Made by a program: the position numbers and the translations under genes
The notes under the pieces: generated by a model
What the model saw: only the letters and a program-made list of their open reading frames with translations
Database searches by the model: none
What the model was told of the DNA's origin: nothing
Part shown: positions 42,253 to 50,760 of the stretch, in pieces
How positions within the stretch are numbered: the first letter of the stretch is position 1
Layout: each line of letters starts with the position of its first letter
Assembly (NCBI GenBank): GCA_035695765.1
Contig: DASRRI010000050.1
Coordinates: 11,381-75,380, forward strand
Direction: 5' to 3'
DNA: 64,000 bases
Origin: Dongia_A sp035695765
GTDB lineage: Bacteria; Pseudomonadota; Alphaproteobacteria; Dongiales; Dongiaceae

Positions 42253-44277
42253 TCAGCCGCCTTTCCGCGTCAGCGTCACCTCAACGCTGTGCACCGCCGA
42301 GCTCTCTGCCATGTCGGTCTTGCGGCCGGGATTGAGGGCGTTGATGTTGGCGCGTTGCTTCGAGAGCTTGGGCCAGCGGCTCTTATGCGACAGCGCGATT
42401 CCGGTAGGCACGACATCAGCGATGTTGAGACGTAGTTCGAGGCGGCCGGTCTCGTTCGCGGCGATCACGGCGTCACCGTCATGGAGGCCGAGGCGCGCCG
42501 CGTCGACTGGATTGATCGTGATTGTCTCGGCGCCGAGCTTCTCGGCAACTTTCGGATCGCAATTGTAGGTGCTGTTCATCAGCCACGCCGAAGCTGGTGA
42601 CAGCAGGCGGAATAATCCATCCTGTGGCCGCGGATCGGCGATCGGCTGTGGCAGGCGCGGATGTCCATCCGCCACGGCAGCCTCGCTCGCGATCTCGATC
42701 TTGCCGCTCGGCGTTGGGAAGGAGAGCTCGCCGAACTGCGGCACGGGCTCGCTCCAGATGTCAATTGTGCCCTTCGCGGCCAGGCTCGCGAAATCGCCGA
42801 CGCCGACTTGCCGGCATAGAGCGTCGAGCGCGCTACGATCATCCTCGAACAATTCCGGCTCGCTATATCCCATCGCCTTCGCGAGCCGCCGGAAGATCTC
42901 CTGGTTCGGCAGCGCCTCGCCCATCGGCTCCAGCGCCTTCACTTGCGCCGACATCGAGAGATGGAAATAGGGCGATACCAGGTCATCGAACTCCAGGAAG
43001 CTCGCGGCTGGCAGCACGAAATCGGCGAAGTCGGTTGTGTCGGTAGGGAAGGGATCGATCGCGACATGGAACAGCCGCTCATTGCGCAGCACCTGATGCA
43101 GATGGGCCTGGTCCGGATTTGAGGCGGCGATGTTGATGTTCCAGGTGATGAGCGCCCGCGCCCTGGCAGGATCAGACAAGGTCGCCACCAGATCCATGTG
43201 GCTGACCTTGCGCCGCGCACCCTTGCGCAGATGCGATGCTTCCAGATAGTCGCCGTCGATTCCGCGCCTCGCCCCGCCGTTGAGATAGAGGAAACCGGCG
43301 CCCGGCTTGCCAAGATTGCCGGTGGCGGCCGGCAGCAATCCGACCGCGCGAAACACATTGCCGCCGGTCGGCTGGCGCTGCAGCCCCTGGCCGAGCCAGA
43401 GCAGAGACGGGCCCTCGCCATAGATTGTTGCGGCCTCTTCGATCTTGCCGACTGGAACGCCGGTGATAGGCGCAGCCCAATCGGGTGAGCAGCGCACGAC
43501 GATTGGCTCCAGTTCCGCCCAGCCGATCGTGTGCTCGGCAAGGAACGTGCGATCGATGCGGTCCTCCCGCACCAGCACATGCAGCATCGCGAATGCGAGG
43601 GCGGCATCGCTGCCGGGGAAGGGCTGCAGATGCAGATCGGCGTCGGCGGCAGTCGGATGCCGCACGGGATCGATCACGATCTTCTTCGCCTTCGCTTCCT
43701 TGAGCCAGTGCTTGTGCTGATGCGGCGCCGACGCGGATGGGTTGGCACCCCAGACCAGGATGCAGCTCGCATCCTTCGCCGTGCGCGGATCGAACCCGAT
43801 ATCGCTCGCGCCATACATGTATTTGAGCGCCGCATGGCCGGCCGCGTTGCAGATCGAATCCGGGTCGACCTCGCTGGCGCCGAGGCGGATCAGGAAACGC
43901 TGGGGAAAACCGCCGGCAAGCAGGGAGCAAGTGCCGGTGTAGTGGCTATGCCAGATAGTTTCCGCGCCATGTATCGAGACAATTTCCGTGAACCGCGCGG
44001 CGATCTCAGCTGTCGCCTGGTCCCAACTCACGGGCTCGAAGCGTCCTTGGCCTTTCGGACCGATACGCTTCAAAGGCTGCGTCACGCGTGCTTTGGGATC
44101 CAGCCACGCGCCGTTGTAGGCGATGGCGCATTTGCCGCACAGCGCGCCGCGCGCGACCGGATGGTCGGGATCGCCCAGCACCTTCACAAGGCCGTCGGTC
44201 CGCTTTACCACCGCGATGCCGCAAGCGTCATAGCAATCGCGCGGACAGGTGGTGCGGATGATGGTCTTATCGGACAT
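42253..44277 (-). CDS. Molybdopterin-dependent oxidoreductase (DMSO reductase/formate dehydrogenase superfamily)
   Basis: This 674-residue protein has an N-terminal 4Fe-4S site 'TTCPRDCYDACG' plus 'GALCGKC', then the molybdopterin domain ('TIWHSHYTGTCSLLAGGFPQ', 'DPDSICNAAGHAALKYMYG') and the dinucleotide-binding C-terminal domain ('HDGDAVIAANETGRLELRL'). The Cys in SICNAAG may be the Mo ligand, by position. There is no Tat signal, so it is probably cytoplasmic. The start is fixed by 'MSDKTIIRTTCPRDC'. No electron-transfer subunit is adjacent, and the substrate cannot be predicted. Confidence 0.88.
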   Translation of the reverse strand: MSDKTIIRTTCPRDCYDACGIAVVKRTDGLVKVLGDPDHPVARGALCGKCAIAYNGAWLDPKARVTQPLKRIGPKGQGRFEPVSWDQATAEIAARFTEIVSIHGAETIWHSHYTGTCSLLAGGFPQRFLIRLGASEVDPDSICNAAGHAALKYMYGASDIGFDPRTAKDASCILVWGANPSASAPHQHKHWLKEAKAKKIVIDPVRHPTAADADLHLQPFPGSDAALAFAMLHVLVREDRIDRTFLAEHTIGWAELEPIVVRCSPDWAAPITGVPVGKIEEAATIYGEGPSLLWLGQGLQRQPTGGNVFRAVGLLPAATGNLGKPGAGFLYLNGGARRGIDGDYLEASHLRKGARRKVSHMDLVATLSDPARARALITWNINIAASNPDQAHLHQVLRNERLFHVAIDPFPTDTTDFADFVLPAASFLEFDDLVSPYFHLSMSAQVKALEPMGEALPNQEIFRRLAKAMGYSEPELFEDDRSALDALCRQVGVGDFASLAAKGTIDIWSEPVPQFGELSFPTPSGKIEIASEAAVADGHPRLPQPIADPRPQDGLFRLLSPASAWLMNSTYNCDPKVAEKLGAETITINPVDAARLGLHDGDAVIAANETGRLELRLNIADVVPTGIALSHKSRWPKLSKQRANINALNPGRKTDMAESSAVHSVEVTLTRKGG

Positions 44278-44416
44278 GGGCGCCCCCCAGAGACCGCTCG
44301 ATGATAGGGCGGCGGCGTTCATCGCACAACCACACCCCGACGCAGCCATGGGGAGGGTTGCATGAAGCGAGTTCGCCATGCTCAGATCGCGGCCGATTGT
44401 AAGAGGGATTCGTTTC

Positions 44417-45895
44417 ATGCAGATCGACGTCATCGCCAAACCGGCGGGCTCCGCTGATGTGTCCGTCGTGTTCGCGGCGGATGGGAGGAAACTGCTGGGG
44501 CTGGGGGCGCCTCTCGCCAGGCCATTGCAAAAGGCTTTGGCCGTGCCGGCTTTCTCCGGAAAGCGAGGCGAGATCGTCGATGTGCTGGGCGCGGGCGATG
44601 CGCGGCGCATCCTGGTGGTCGGCGTCGGCAATCCGAAAGAGCTGTCCGCGATCCGCGCGCGCAAGATCGGCGGCAAGATCGCTGCGCATCTGCTGCAGGC
44701 GCGCGAGCCGAAGGCGCAGATCCTCGGCGGCGGCGATTTCGGAAAGCTCGAGGAAGCGGTATTCCTCGGCAACATCGCGCTCGGCGCGCGGCTGCGCTCC
44801 TATCGCTTCGGCAAATACGTGACACAGCCAAAGGCTGGCCAGGAGCCGGCGGAGATCGCGTCTCTGTCGCTCGTGACTTCGGAGCGCGCCGCGACGCAGA
44901 AGATCGTGGCGGATGCGGAGGCGCTCGCCACTGGCATCTGTTTCGCGCGCGACCAGGTGAACGAGCCGCCCTCGACGCTCTGGCCAGATGCCTTCGCCAA
45001 GCGGCTCACGGGACTGAAGAAGCACGGCATCGCGGTCGAGGTGTATGACGAAAGTGCGCTGCGCAAGATGGGCACGGGCGGCATCCTCGCAGTCGCGCAG
45101 GGCTCGCAGCATCCGCCGCGCCTGGTCGTGCTGCGCTGGAACGGGAAGGGCGGCAAGTCGAAGGAAGGGCCGATTGCTCTGGTCGGTAAGGGCGTCTGCT
45201 TCGACAGCGGTGGCCTCAGCCTCAAGCGAACCTCGCAGATGCTGACCATGAAAGGCGACATGGGCGGCGCGGCCGCTGTCGCCGGCGCGATCCTCGCCGC
45301 GGCCTTGCGCAAAGCGAAAGTCGACGTGGTCGGCGTCATGGCCCTGGTCGAGAACATGCCGTCGGGTTCGTCCTATCGGCCCGGCGATATCGTGAAGACG
45401 CTGGCCGGAAAGACCATGGAGATCATCGACACCGATGCCGAGGGGCGTGTGACCCTGGTGGATTCGCTCTATTATGCTGCGTCCAAGTTCAATCCATCCT
45501 GCGTGCTCGATGCCGCGACCCTGACCTATTCGGTGTCCGCGGCGTTGGGGCCGATCTATGCCGGTCTGTTCGCGACCGACGAAACCCTGGCGCGCGAAGC
45601 GCTGGCGGCAGGCGAAGCCGCCGGCGAGCAGCTCTGGCGCCTGCCGGTCAATGCGGACTACGTGAAGAACCTCAAATCCAAGGTTGCGGATTACCGCCAG
45701 GTCGCCCCCGACGACCTCAGCGCCGACGCTGCGCATGCCGCCGCTTTGCTGTCGGAGTTCGTGGACGGCAAGCCCTGGGCGCACCTCGACATCGCGAACA
45801 AAGAGTTCGCCAGCAAGGACACGCCGATCTGCCCGGAAGGCGCGACCGGCTATGGCGTCGCTTTGTTCGACGCGTTCTTGAGGCAGCGGGAGTAG
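44417..45895 (+). CDS. pepA: Leucyl aminopeptidase PepA
   Basis: This is a 492-residue M17 metallo-aminopeptidase. The two-metal site is in 'LVGKGVCFDSGGLSLK', 'MKGDMGGAAAVAG' and 'EIIDTDAEGRVTLVDSLYYA'. The starting ATG 'MQIDVIAKPAGSADV' is preceded by AAGAGGGA. It removes N-terminal residues from peptides in the cytoplasm and can bind DNA in some bacteria. It diverges from the molybdopterin oxidoreductase with a 139-bp gap. Confidence 0.95.
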   Translation: MQIDVIAKPAGSADVSVVFAADGRKLLGLGAPLARPLQKALAVPAFSGKRGEIVDVLGAGDARRILVVGVGNPKELSAIRARKIGGKIAAHLLQAREPKAQILGGGDFGKLEEAVFLGNIALGARLRSYRFGKYVTQPKAGQEPAEIASLSLVTSERAATQKIVADAEALATGICFARDQVNEPPSTLWPDAFAKRLTGLKKHGIAVEVYDESALRKMGTGGILAVAQGSQHPPRLVVLRWNGKGGKSKEGPIALVGKGVCFDSGGLSLKRTSQMLTMKGDMGGAAAVAGAILAAALRKAKVDVVGVMALVENMPSGSSYRPGDIVKTLAGKTMEIIDTDAEGRVTLVDSLYYAASKFNPSCVLDAATLTYSVSAALGPIYAGLFATDETLAREALAAGEAAGEQLWRLPVNADYVKNLKSKVADYRQVAPDDLSADAAHAAALLSEFVDGKPWAHLDIANKEFASKDTPICPEGATGYGVALFDAFLRQRE

Positions 45896-45920
45896 CCCCG
45901 CCACCACCACACTAGAACCT

Positions 45921-45941
45921 CCTCCCCCAACTTGGGGGAGG
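45921..45941. repeat. Short intergenic palindrome, copy B (CCTCCCCCAA...TTGGGGGAGG)
   Basis: A 10-bp inverted repeat with a single central base, nearly identical to the palindrome at 9872-9892. It starts 25 bp after the pepA stop and could fold as a terminator-like hairpin. A looser relative (CCTCCCC...GGGAGG) follows at about 46005-46026. Confidence 0.6.
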
Positions 45942-46161
45942 GTAGGGAGGGGGCAGCGTGCGAAGTTTCTTTCCAAAGGAGGCGCGGCTTCCTCCACCCC
46001 AACCCCTCCCCGTGTCGAGGGAGGGAGTTTAGGAACCGCGTCGGTCAGCCGCCATTTCCCGTCGCCCTGTTGACCGAACCTTCACACTGCGCGTTTATGT
46101 TACGGTTTCATGACAAGGCGGGCCCGAATCGGTCGGGCGGCGCTTCTTATTCGATGTCGCC

Positions 46162-47811
46162 ATGGTTTTCCTGATCCAGCTTTTCGGTGCGGCGGCGCTG
46201 CTTCTGTGGGGGCTGCGCATGGTGCGGACGGGCGTGCTGCGCGCGTTCGGCGGCCAGCTGCGCACATTCCTCGGCAGCGTGATGGGCAACCGCTTCAGCG
46301 CCTTTTTCGGCGGGCTCGGCGCCACCATCCTGCTGCAATCCTCCAGCGCCACGGCGCTCATCACCTCGTCCTTTGTCTCACGCAAGGTGGTCGGGGCGGG
46401 CGCGGCGCTCGCCATCATGCTGGGCGCCGACGTCGGGACCTCGCTGGTGGCGCAGGCCTATGCCTTCAAGGTTTCGTGGATCTCGCCGCTGCTGATCCTT
46501 GCCGGCTACATCATGTTCAATCACATGACCGACACCCGCACGCGCGACCTGGGCCGCGCGATCATCGGGCTTGGGCTGACGCTCCTCGGGCTCGGCATGA
46601 TCAGCCTGGCGGCCGAGCCGATGCGCGATGCACCAGTCGTGCCGGTGATCCTGCAATTGATGGCGGATACGCCGATCTCCGGGCTCATCGTCGGCGCGCT
46701 GCTGACTGTCGCCTCGACCTCCAGCCTCGCCATCGTTCTGCTGATCGTGTCATTCGCGACCCACGACCTCATCCCGGTCAATGTGTGCTATGCGCTGGCG
46801 CTGGGCGCCAATCTCGGCAGTGCCGTCATGCCGATCATCGCGACCTTGTCGGATGTGCCGGAGGCGCGCCGCGTGCCGGTCGGCAACCTCATTTTCCGCG
46901 TGGCTGGCGTCATCATCGCCTTGCCGCTGCTGCCGCTGATCATGCCCGAGATCGCCAGGCTGCAGCCAGAAGCCTGGCGCCAGGTGCTGAATTTCCACGT
47001 CGCCTTCAACCTGGGCCTTGCGATCCTGTTCATCTGGCTGATCGGCCCGGTCTCGCGCCTGACCCAGCGGCTGCTCCCGGAACAAGAGCGGCCTGACGAT
47101 CCCGGCAAGGCGCGCTACCTAACCGCGGGCGCGATCGAGAATCCCTCCATCAGCCTTGCCAATGCGAGCCGCGAGGCGCTGCGCATGGGCGATTTGCTGG
47201 GCCAGATGCTGGACCTGTCGCTGCAATGCTTCCGCAACGACGACCGCAAGCTGGTCGATGCCTGCTCCGACGTCGATTCACAGATCGACCGCCTCAACGA
47301 GGCCATCAAGCTGTATCTGACGCGGGTCAGCCGCGACGTGATGGATGCCGGTGACCACAAGCGCATCATCGACCTCATCACGTTCACCACCAATCTCGAG
47401 CATGCCGCCGACATCGTCGATAAGAGCCTGATGGATCTAGCGGCGAAAAAGACCAAATACGGCCTCAAATTCTCCGCCGAGGGCTCGAAGGAGATCGAGG
47501 ACATCCATCGGCGCCTCAACGCCAACGTCCAGCTCGCCATGAACGTGTTCATGACCGGCGACATCGCGCTGGCGCGCACGCTGTTCGCCGAGAAGCATGC
47601 GTTCCGCATCCTGGAAAAGACGGCGTCCGAGAATCACCTGCTGCGCCTGCGCGAAGGGCGGATCGAGAGCATCTCGACCTCCGGCCTCCACCTCGACATC
47701 CTGCGCGACCTGAAGCGCATCAATTCGCACCTGGCCCTGGTTGCCCAGCCGCGCCTGGAAGCGGCGGGCGAGCTGCATCCCTCGCGCCTCAAGGAAGAAG
47801 CGGCGGTCTGA
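46162..47811 (+). CDS. Na/Pi cotransporter family protein with C-terminal PhoU-like domain
   Basis: This 549-residue membrane protein contains a PNaS/NptA repeat pair, each with a QSSSAT-type motif ('GATILLQSSSATALITSSFV' and 'TVASTSSLAIVLLIVSF'). A soluble C-terminal region of about 200 residues looks like PhoU ('ASREALRMGDLLGQMLDLSL', 'RIIDLITFTTNLEHAADIVD'). Such proteins export or import phosphate with sodium. Length and order agree with the YjbB-like family. The phosphonate cluster that liberates phosphate begins about 1.8 kb away, but no shared transcription is apparent. Confidence 0.92.
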   Translation: MVFLIQLFGAAALLLWGLRMVRTGVLRAFGGQLRTFLGSVMGNRFSAFFGGLGATILLQSSSATALITSSFVSRKVVGAGAALAIMLGADVGTSLVAQAYAFKVSWISPLLILAGYIMFNHMTDTRTRDLGRAIIGLGLTLLGLGMISLAAEPMRDAPVVPVILQLMADTPISGLIVGALLTVASTSSLAIVLLIVSFATHDLIPVNVCYALALGANLGSAVMPIIATLSDVPEARRVPVGNLIFRVAGVIIALPLLPLIMPEIARLQPEAWRQVLNFHVAFNLGLAILFIWLIGPVSRLTQRLLPEQERPDDPGKARYLTAGAIENPSISLANASREALRMGDLLGQMLDLSLQCFRNDDRKLVDACSDVDSQIDRLNEAIKLYLTRVSRDVMDAGDHKRIIDLITFTTNLEHAADIVDKSLMDLAAKKTKYGLKFSAEGSKEIEDIHRRLNANVQLAMNVFMTGDIALARTLFAEKHAFRILEKTASENHLLRLREGRIESISTSGLHLDILRDLKRINSHLALVAQPRLEAAGELHPSRLKEEAAV

Positions 47812-47852
47812 TTGCCAGATCGCGATTGAAGAAAAGCCGCCGCCATGGCCTG

Positions 47853-48161
47853 ATGTTGGACATGCAAAGGCTGAAACTCCTTTGGCAGGGCCACCTGCCG
47901 CTTGAAATGGCGTTCTGGCAGTACGCGATTTTCTATGGCTTGATCTTCAATGTCCTGGCGACCGGATGTGCCCTGGTCCTGGTCGTCCTCGATGTGCCAA
48001 TCGCGATCGCGGTCGTCGTGCACCTGTTGCCCCTGCCTTATTCCATCATGGTGATGGCTGGCGTGTGGCGGAGCGCCGACCGCTTCCCCGGTCCCGACAA
48101 AATTGCGATTCTGGCCAGGGTCAGTGTGGTCGCCTGGTTCGCTTTCTGGCTCGCCTTCTAG
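47853..48161 (+). CDS. Small membrane protein of unknown function
   Basis: This protein of about 102 residues has a short amphipathic start (LDMQRLKLLWQGHLPLEMAF) and three hydrophobic stretches, ending 'VSVVAWFAFWLAF'. The start is unsure: ATG at 47853 or 47862, or TTG at 47826. It follows the Na/Pi cotransporter by about 40 bp and faces the convergent secreted-protein gene. No family is recognised. Confidence 0.6.
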   Translation: MLDMQRLKLLWQGHLPLEMAFWQYAIFYGLIFNVLATGCALVLVVLDVPIAIAVVVHLLPLPYSIMVMAGVWRSADRFPGPDKIAILARVSVVAWFAFWLAF

Positions 48162-48167
48162 CCTGCG

Positions 48168-48635
48168 TCACCAGCACTTCTCGAAGACGCCGTCGAGCGC
48201 CAGGTCGGCGCCGTCGAGGGGGAGCTTCGACTTCCAGGCCTTAGCCGGCACAGCGATCTGCGCCTGCTTTCCGATGCGCAGCGCCGCTGTCACTTCCTGC
48301 ACGCGCAGCTCCATATTGGCGTCGGCGGGCGAGACCAAGAGTTCGCCGTCTTTCGCGATACCGGGCAAGTCGAATCTCTGCCCGTCGATCACAAAGCGCA
48401 GGTCGAAGTTCTTGCCGTTCTGCAGTTGCGGCCCAAGGATGAGGTTGTGCAGGCTGATGATCGCCGTGTTCGGCACCTGATAGGCCGAGCAGAAGAAGCC
48501 GAGGGTGGTTCCGGGACCGAGCGCCGCGGTCGCGACCTCGTAGCGATCGTCGCGGCCCCGTTCCCAGATCGGCGCCTGCGCCAGCGCGGCACTGGCCGCC
48601 AGCAACAGCGGGATTGCAAGCACGGAGGGTTTCAT
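48168..48635 (-). CDS. Secreted protein of unknown function co-transcribed with the phosphonate LysR gene
   Basis: This 155-residue protein has a signal peptide (MKPSVLAIPLLLAASAALA). The mature part includes 'PGTTLGFFCSAYQVPNTAII' and 'FVIDGQRFDLPG', ending in 'VFEKCW', with two cysteines that could pair. It does not match a family I can name. Its ATG overlaps the stop of the LysR gene by four bases (ATGA), so it is translated from the regulator's transcript. Confidence 0.65.
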   Translation of the reverse strand: MKPSVLAIPLLLAASAALAQAPIWERGRDDRYEVATAALGPGTTLGFFCSAYQVPNTAIISLHNLILGPQLQNGKNFDLRFVIDGQRFDLPGIAKDGELLVSPADANMELRVQEVTAALRIGKQAQIAVPAKAWKSKLPLDGADLALDGVFEKCW

Positions 48636-49522
48636 CGCGGCACCTTCACGTCGGCAGTCTCCTTCACCACGGCGAGGAACGCCTTGACCAGCGGCGAGCC
48701 CTTGCGCTCCTGCAAACAGGCGACGAACTCGGTCGAGGTGATCTGCTGGCCTTCGAAGGGCAGGGCCTTGAGCCGCAGATCGTCGCCCAGTTCCGATTGC
48801 GCGATGATGCCGACGCCGAGGCCGGCCGCAACCGCTTCCTTGATTGCTTCGCGGCTGCCGATCTCCAGCACTTCGCCCAGCACAATGCTCGCCTTCGCCA
48901 TCGCGGCATCGAAGGTCTGGCGCGTGTTGGAGGTCGGCTCGCGCAGCAACAGACGCTGGCCGGACAGCTCCGTCAGCTTGCAGCCGCGCCGGCGCGACCA
49001 GGGATGGGCGCGGTCAACGAAGGCGATGAAGCGATCCTGGCGAAAGGGCAGTGCGAAGATCCGGCTGTCGGTCTTGACGTTGGCGGCGATGGCGACGTCG
49101 CAGCGCTGGTCCAGCAGGTCATCCAGCAGCGACTTGGTGTTGCCCATGGTCATGGAAAGCCGGAGGTCGGGATAGCGCCGGTGGAAAGCCGACAGGAATG
49201 GGACCGAATGATAGGGCGCGTCGGCACCGATCCTGAGATGCCCGCGTTTCAGCGCATGGGCCGCGCTCAGCACCTGCACCGCCTCCAGCTCCAGGGAGAA
49301 CATGCGGAAGGTGATGTCGAGCAGGTTGCGGCCGATATCCGTGACTTCGATGCGCCGCCGGCGTCGGTCGAACAGCCGCACGCCGAACCGTTCCTCCAGC
49401 GCGCGGACTTGCCCGGACAGGGTCGGCTGGGTGACGTTCAGCAACTGGGCTGCTTTGGTGAAGCTGCCCTCGGTGGCGACCGCGTGGAATGCCCGCAGCT
49501 GGCTGTGACTTATAGACGTCAT
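48632..49522 (-). CDS. LysR-family regulator of the adjacent phosphonate genes
   Basis: This 296-residue LysR regulator has an N-terminal winged HTH ('QLRAFHAVATEGSFTKAAQL' and 'VTQPTLSGQVRALEERFGVR') and a two-lobed effector domain ('GHLRIGADAPYHSVPFLSAF', 'AAGLGVGIIAQSELGDDLRL'). It diverges from phnW with 104 bp between the starts, the classic arrangement for control of the neighbouring operon. The likely effector is 2-aminoethylphosphonate or a related compound, inferred from context and from known LysR regulators of phosphonate loci. Confidence 0.9.
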   Translation of the reverse strand: MTSISHSQLRAFHAVATEGSFTKAAQLLNVTQPTLSGQVRALEERFGVRLFDRRRRRIEVTDIGRNLLDITFRMFSLELEAVQVLSAAHALKRGHLRIGADAPYHSVPFLSAFHRRYPDLRLSMTMGNTKSLLDDLLDQRCDVAIAANVKTDSRIFALPFRQDRFIAFVDRAHPWSRRRGCKLTELSGQRLLLREPTSNTRQTFDAAMAKASIVLGEVLEIGSREAIKEAVAAGLGVGIIAQSELGDDLRLKALPFEGQQITSTEFVACLQERKGSPLVKAFLAVVKETADVKVPR

Positions 49523-49626
49523 CTATGCGACGTATAATAAAGTGCGATTTGCCTTATAGTATAGGGGCGCGCATCCTAAGGCAACGAGGGGCGGAATCGC
49601 TCCCGTGGACCTATTGAGGGCGCTGA
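49523..49626. promoter_or_regulatory. Divergent lysR-phnW control region
   Basis: This stretch is markedly AT-rich against its surroundings (GTATAATAAAG at 49532-49542; CTTATAGTATAGG at 49553-49565). The heptamer CTTATAG occurs at 49553-49559 and again at 49509-49515, inside the start of lysR, 44 bp apart on the same face of the helix. These are candidate LysR sites. TATAAT at 49533-49538 and TATAGT at 49555-49560 are candidate -10 elements, without confident -35 partners. Confidence 0.45.
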
Positions 49627-50757
49627 ATGTCTCACGATCCCTGGCTTTTGACCCCCGGACCGCTCACCACCTCGCTCACCGTCAAGCAGGCGATGCTGCA
49701 CGACTGGGGCTCACGCGATGCCAATTTCATGGCCATCAACGCCCGCATGCGAGAGCGGCTGGTCGCCATGATCGGCGGCGAGGGCACCTTTACCTGCGTC
49801 CCGATGCAGGGTCCCGGCACGTTCGCGGTCGAGGCCATGGTCAATGCCTTCGTGCCGGTGGAGGGCAAGCTGCTGGTGCTGGTCAACGGCGCCTATGGCA
49901 AGCGCATCGTGCGCATGTGCGGCTATTCCAAGCGCGCGGTCACGGCGCTGGAATGGGGCGACGATCAGCCGGTCGATCCGGCGCGCGTCGCTAAGGTGCT
50001 GGCCGAGGATGCCGCCATCACCCATGTCGCGATCGTCCATTGCGAGACGACGTCTGGCATTCTCAATCCGGTGCCGGAGGTGGCGCGCGTGGTGGCCGAT
50101 GCCGGCCGCAAGCTGCTGATCGATTCCATGAGTGCGTTCGGCGCGATTGAGCTCGATAGCCGCAAGGTGCTGTTCCAGGCGGTCGCGGCTTCAGCCAACA
50201 AGTGCCTCGAAGGCGTGCCGGGCCTCAGCTTCGTGCTGGCGCGCATTGATGCTCTGAAGGAGAGCCAGGGACGATCGCCGAGCCTTGCGCTCGATCTCTA
50301 TGATCAATGGCAGGCGCTGGAAAGGACCGGCCAATACCGCTTCACCCCGCCGATCCATTGCATCGCCGCCTTCGACCAGGCCCTGACCGAGCACGAGGCG
50401 GAAGGCGGCGTGGCAGGCCGCGGCGCGCGCTATCGCAACAACTGGCGGACCTTGATCGACGGCATGCGCGCGCTCGGCTTCGAGGCGCTGCTGCCGGAAC
50501 ATCTGCAGGCGCCGATCATCGTGACATTTCTGATGCCTGCCGACCCGCGTTTCCACTTCCAGACCTTCTACGACAAGCTGAAGGACCGCGGCTATGTGAT
50601 CTATCCCGGCAAGCTGACGGTCGCGGATTCCTTCCGCATCGGCTGTATCGGACGGCTGGATGAGAGCCACATGAAAGGCGCGCTCAATGCCTTCCGCGCC
50701 GCGATGGCGGAGATGGGCGTCAAATCCGGTTCGCCGCTCAAGCTGAGCGCGGAGTAG
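49627..50757 (+). CDS. phnW: 2-aminoethylphosphonate--pyruvate transaminase PhnW
   Basis: This 376-residue PLP enzyme converts 2-aminoethylphosphonate plus pyruvate to phosphonoacetaldehyde plus alanine. 'LLTPGPLTTSLTVKQAMLHD' at the N-terminus and 'GPGTFAVEAMVNAF' are PhnW hallmarks, and the PLP lysine lies in 'VAASANKCLEGVPGLSFVLA'. A serine-glyoxylate aminotransferase is similar in fold, but the operon context fits PhnW. It is the first gene of the rightward phosphonate operon; phnA starts 3 bp after it. Confidence 0.96.
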   Translation: MSHDPWLLTPGPLTTSLTVKQAMLHDWGSRDANFMAINARMRERLVAMIGGEGTFTCVPMQGPGTFAVEAMVNAFVPVEGKLLVLVNGAYGKRIVRMCGYSKRAVTALEWGDDQPVDPARVAKVLAEDAAITHVAIVHCETTSGILNPVPEVARVVADAGRKLLIDSMSAFGAIELDSRKVLFQAVAASANKCLEGVPGLSFVLARIDALKESQGRSPSLALDLYDQWQALERTGQYRFTPPIHCIAAFDQALTEHEAEGGVAGRGARYRNNWRTLIDGMRALGFEALLPEHLQAPIIVTFLMPADPRFHFQTFYDKLKDRGYVIYPGKLTVADSFRIGCIGRLDESHMKGALNAFRAAMAEMGVKSGSPLKLSAE

Positions 50758-50760
50758 GGC

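Noticed and set aside
42020..42568. 182-codon frame on the + strand beginning before the molybdopterin oxidoreductase 3' end
   Set aside because: It runs antisense into the oxidoreductase, has low protein character, and the opposite strand in 42059-42229 has a better family-like short gene.
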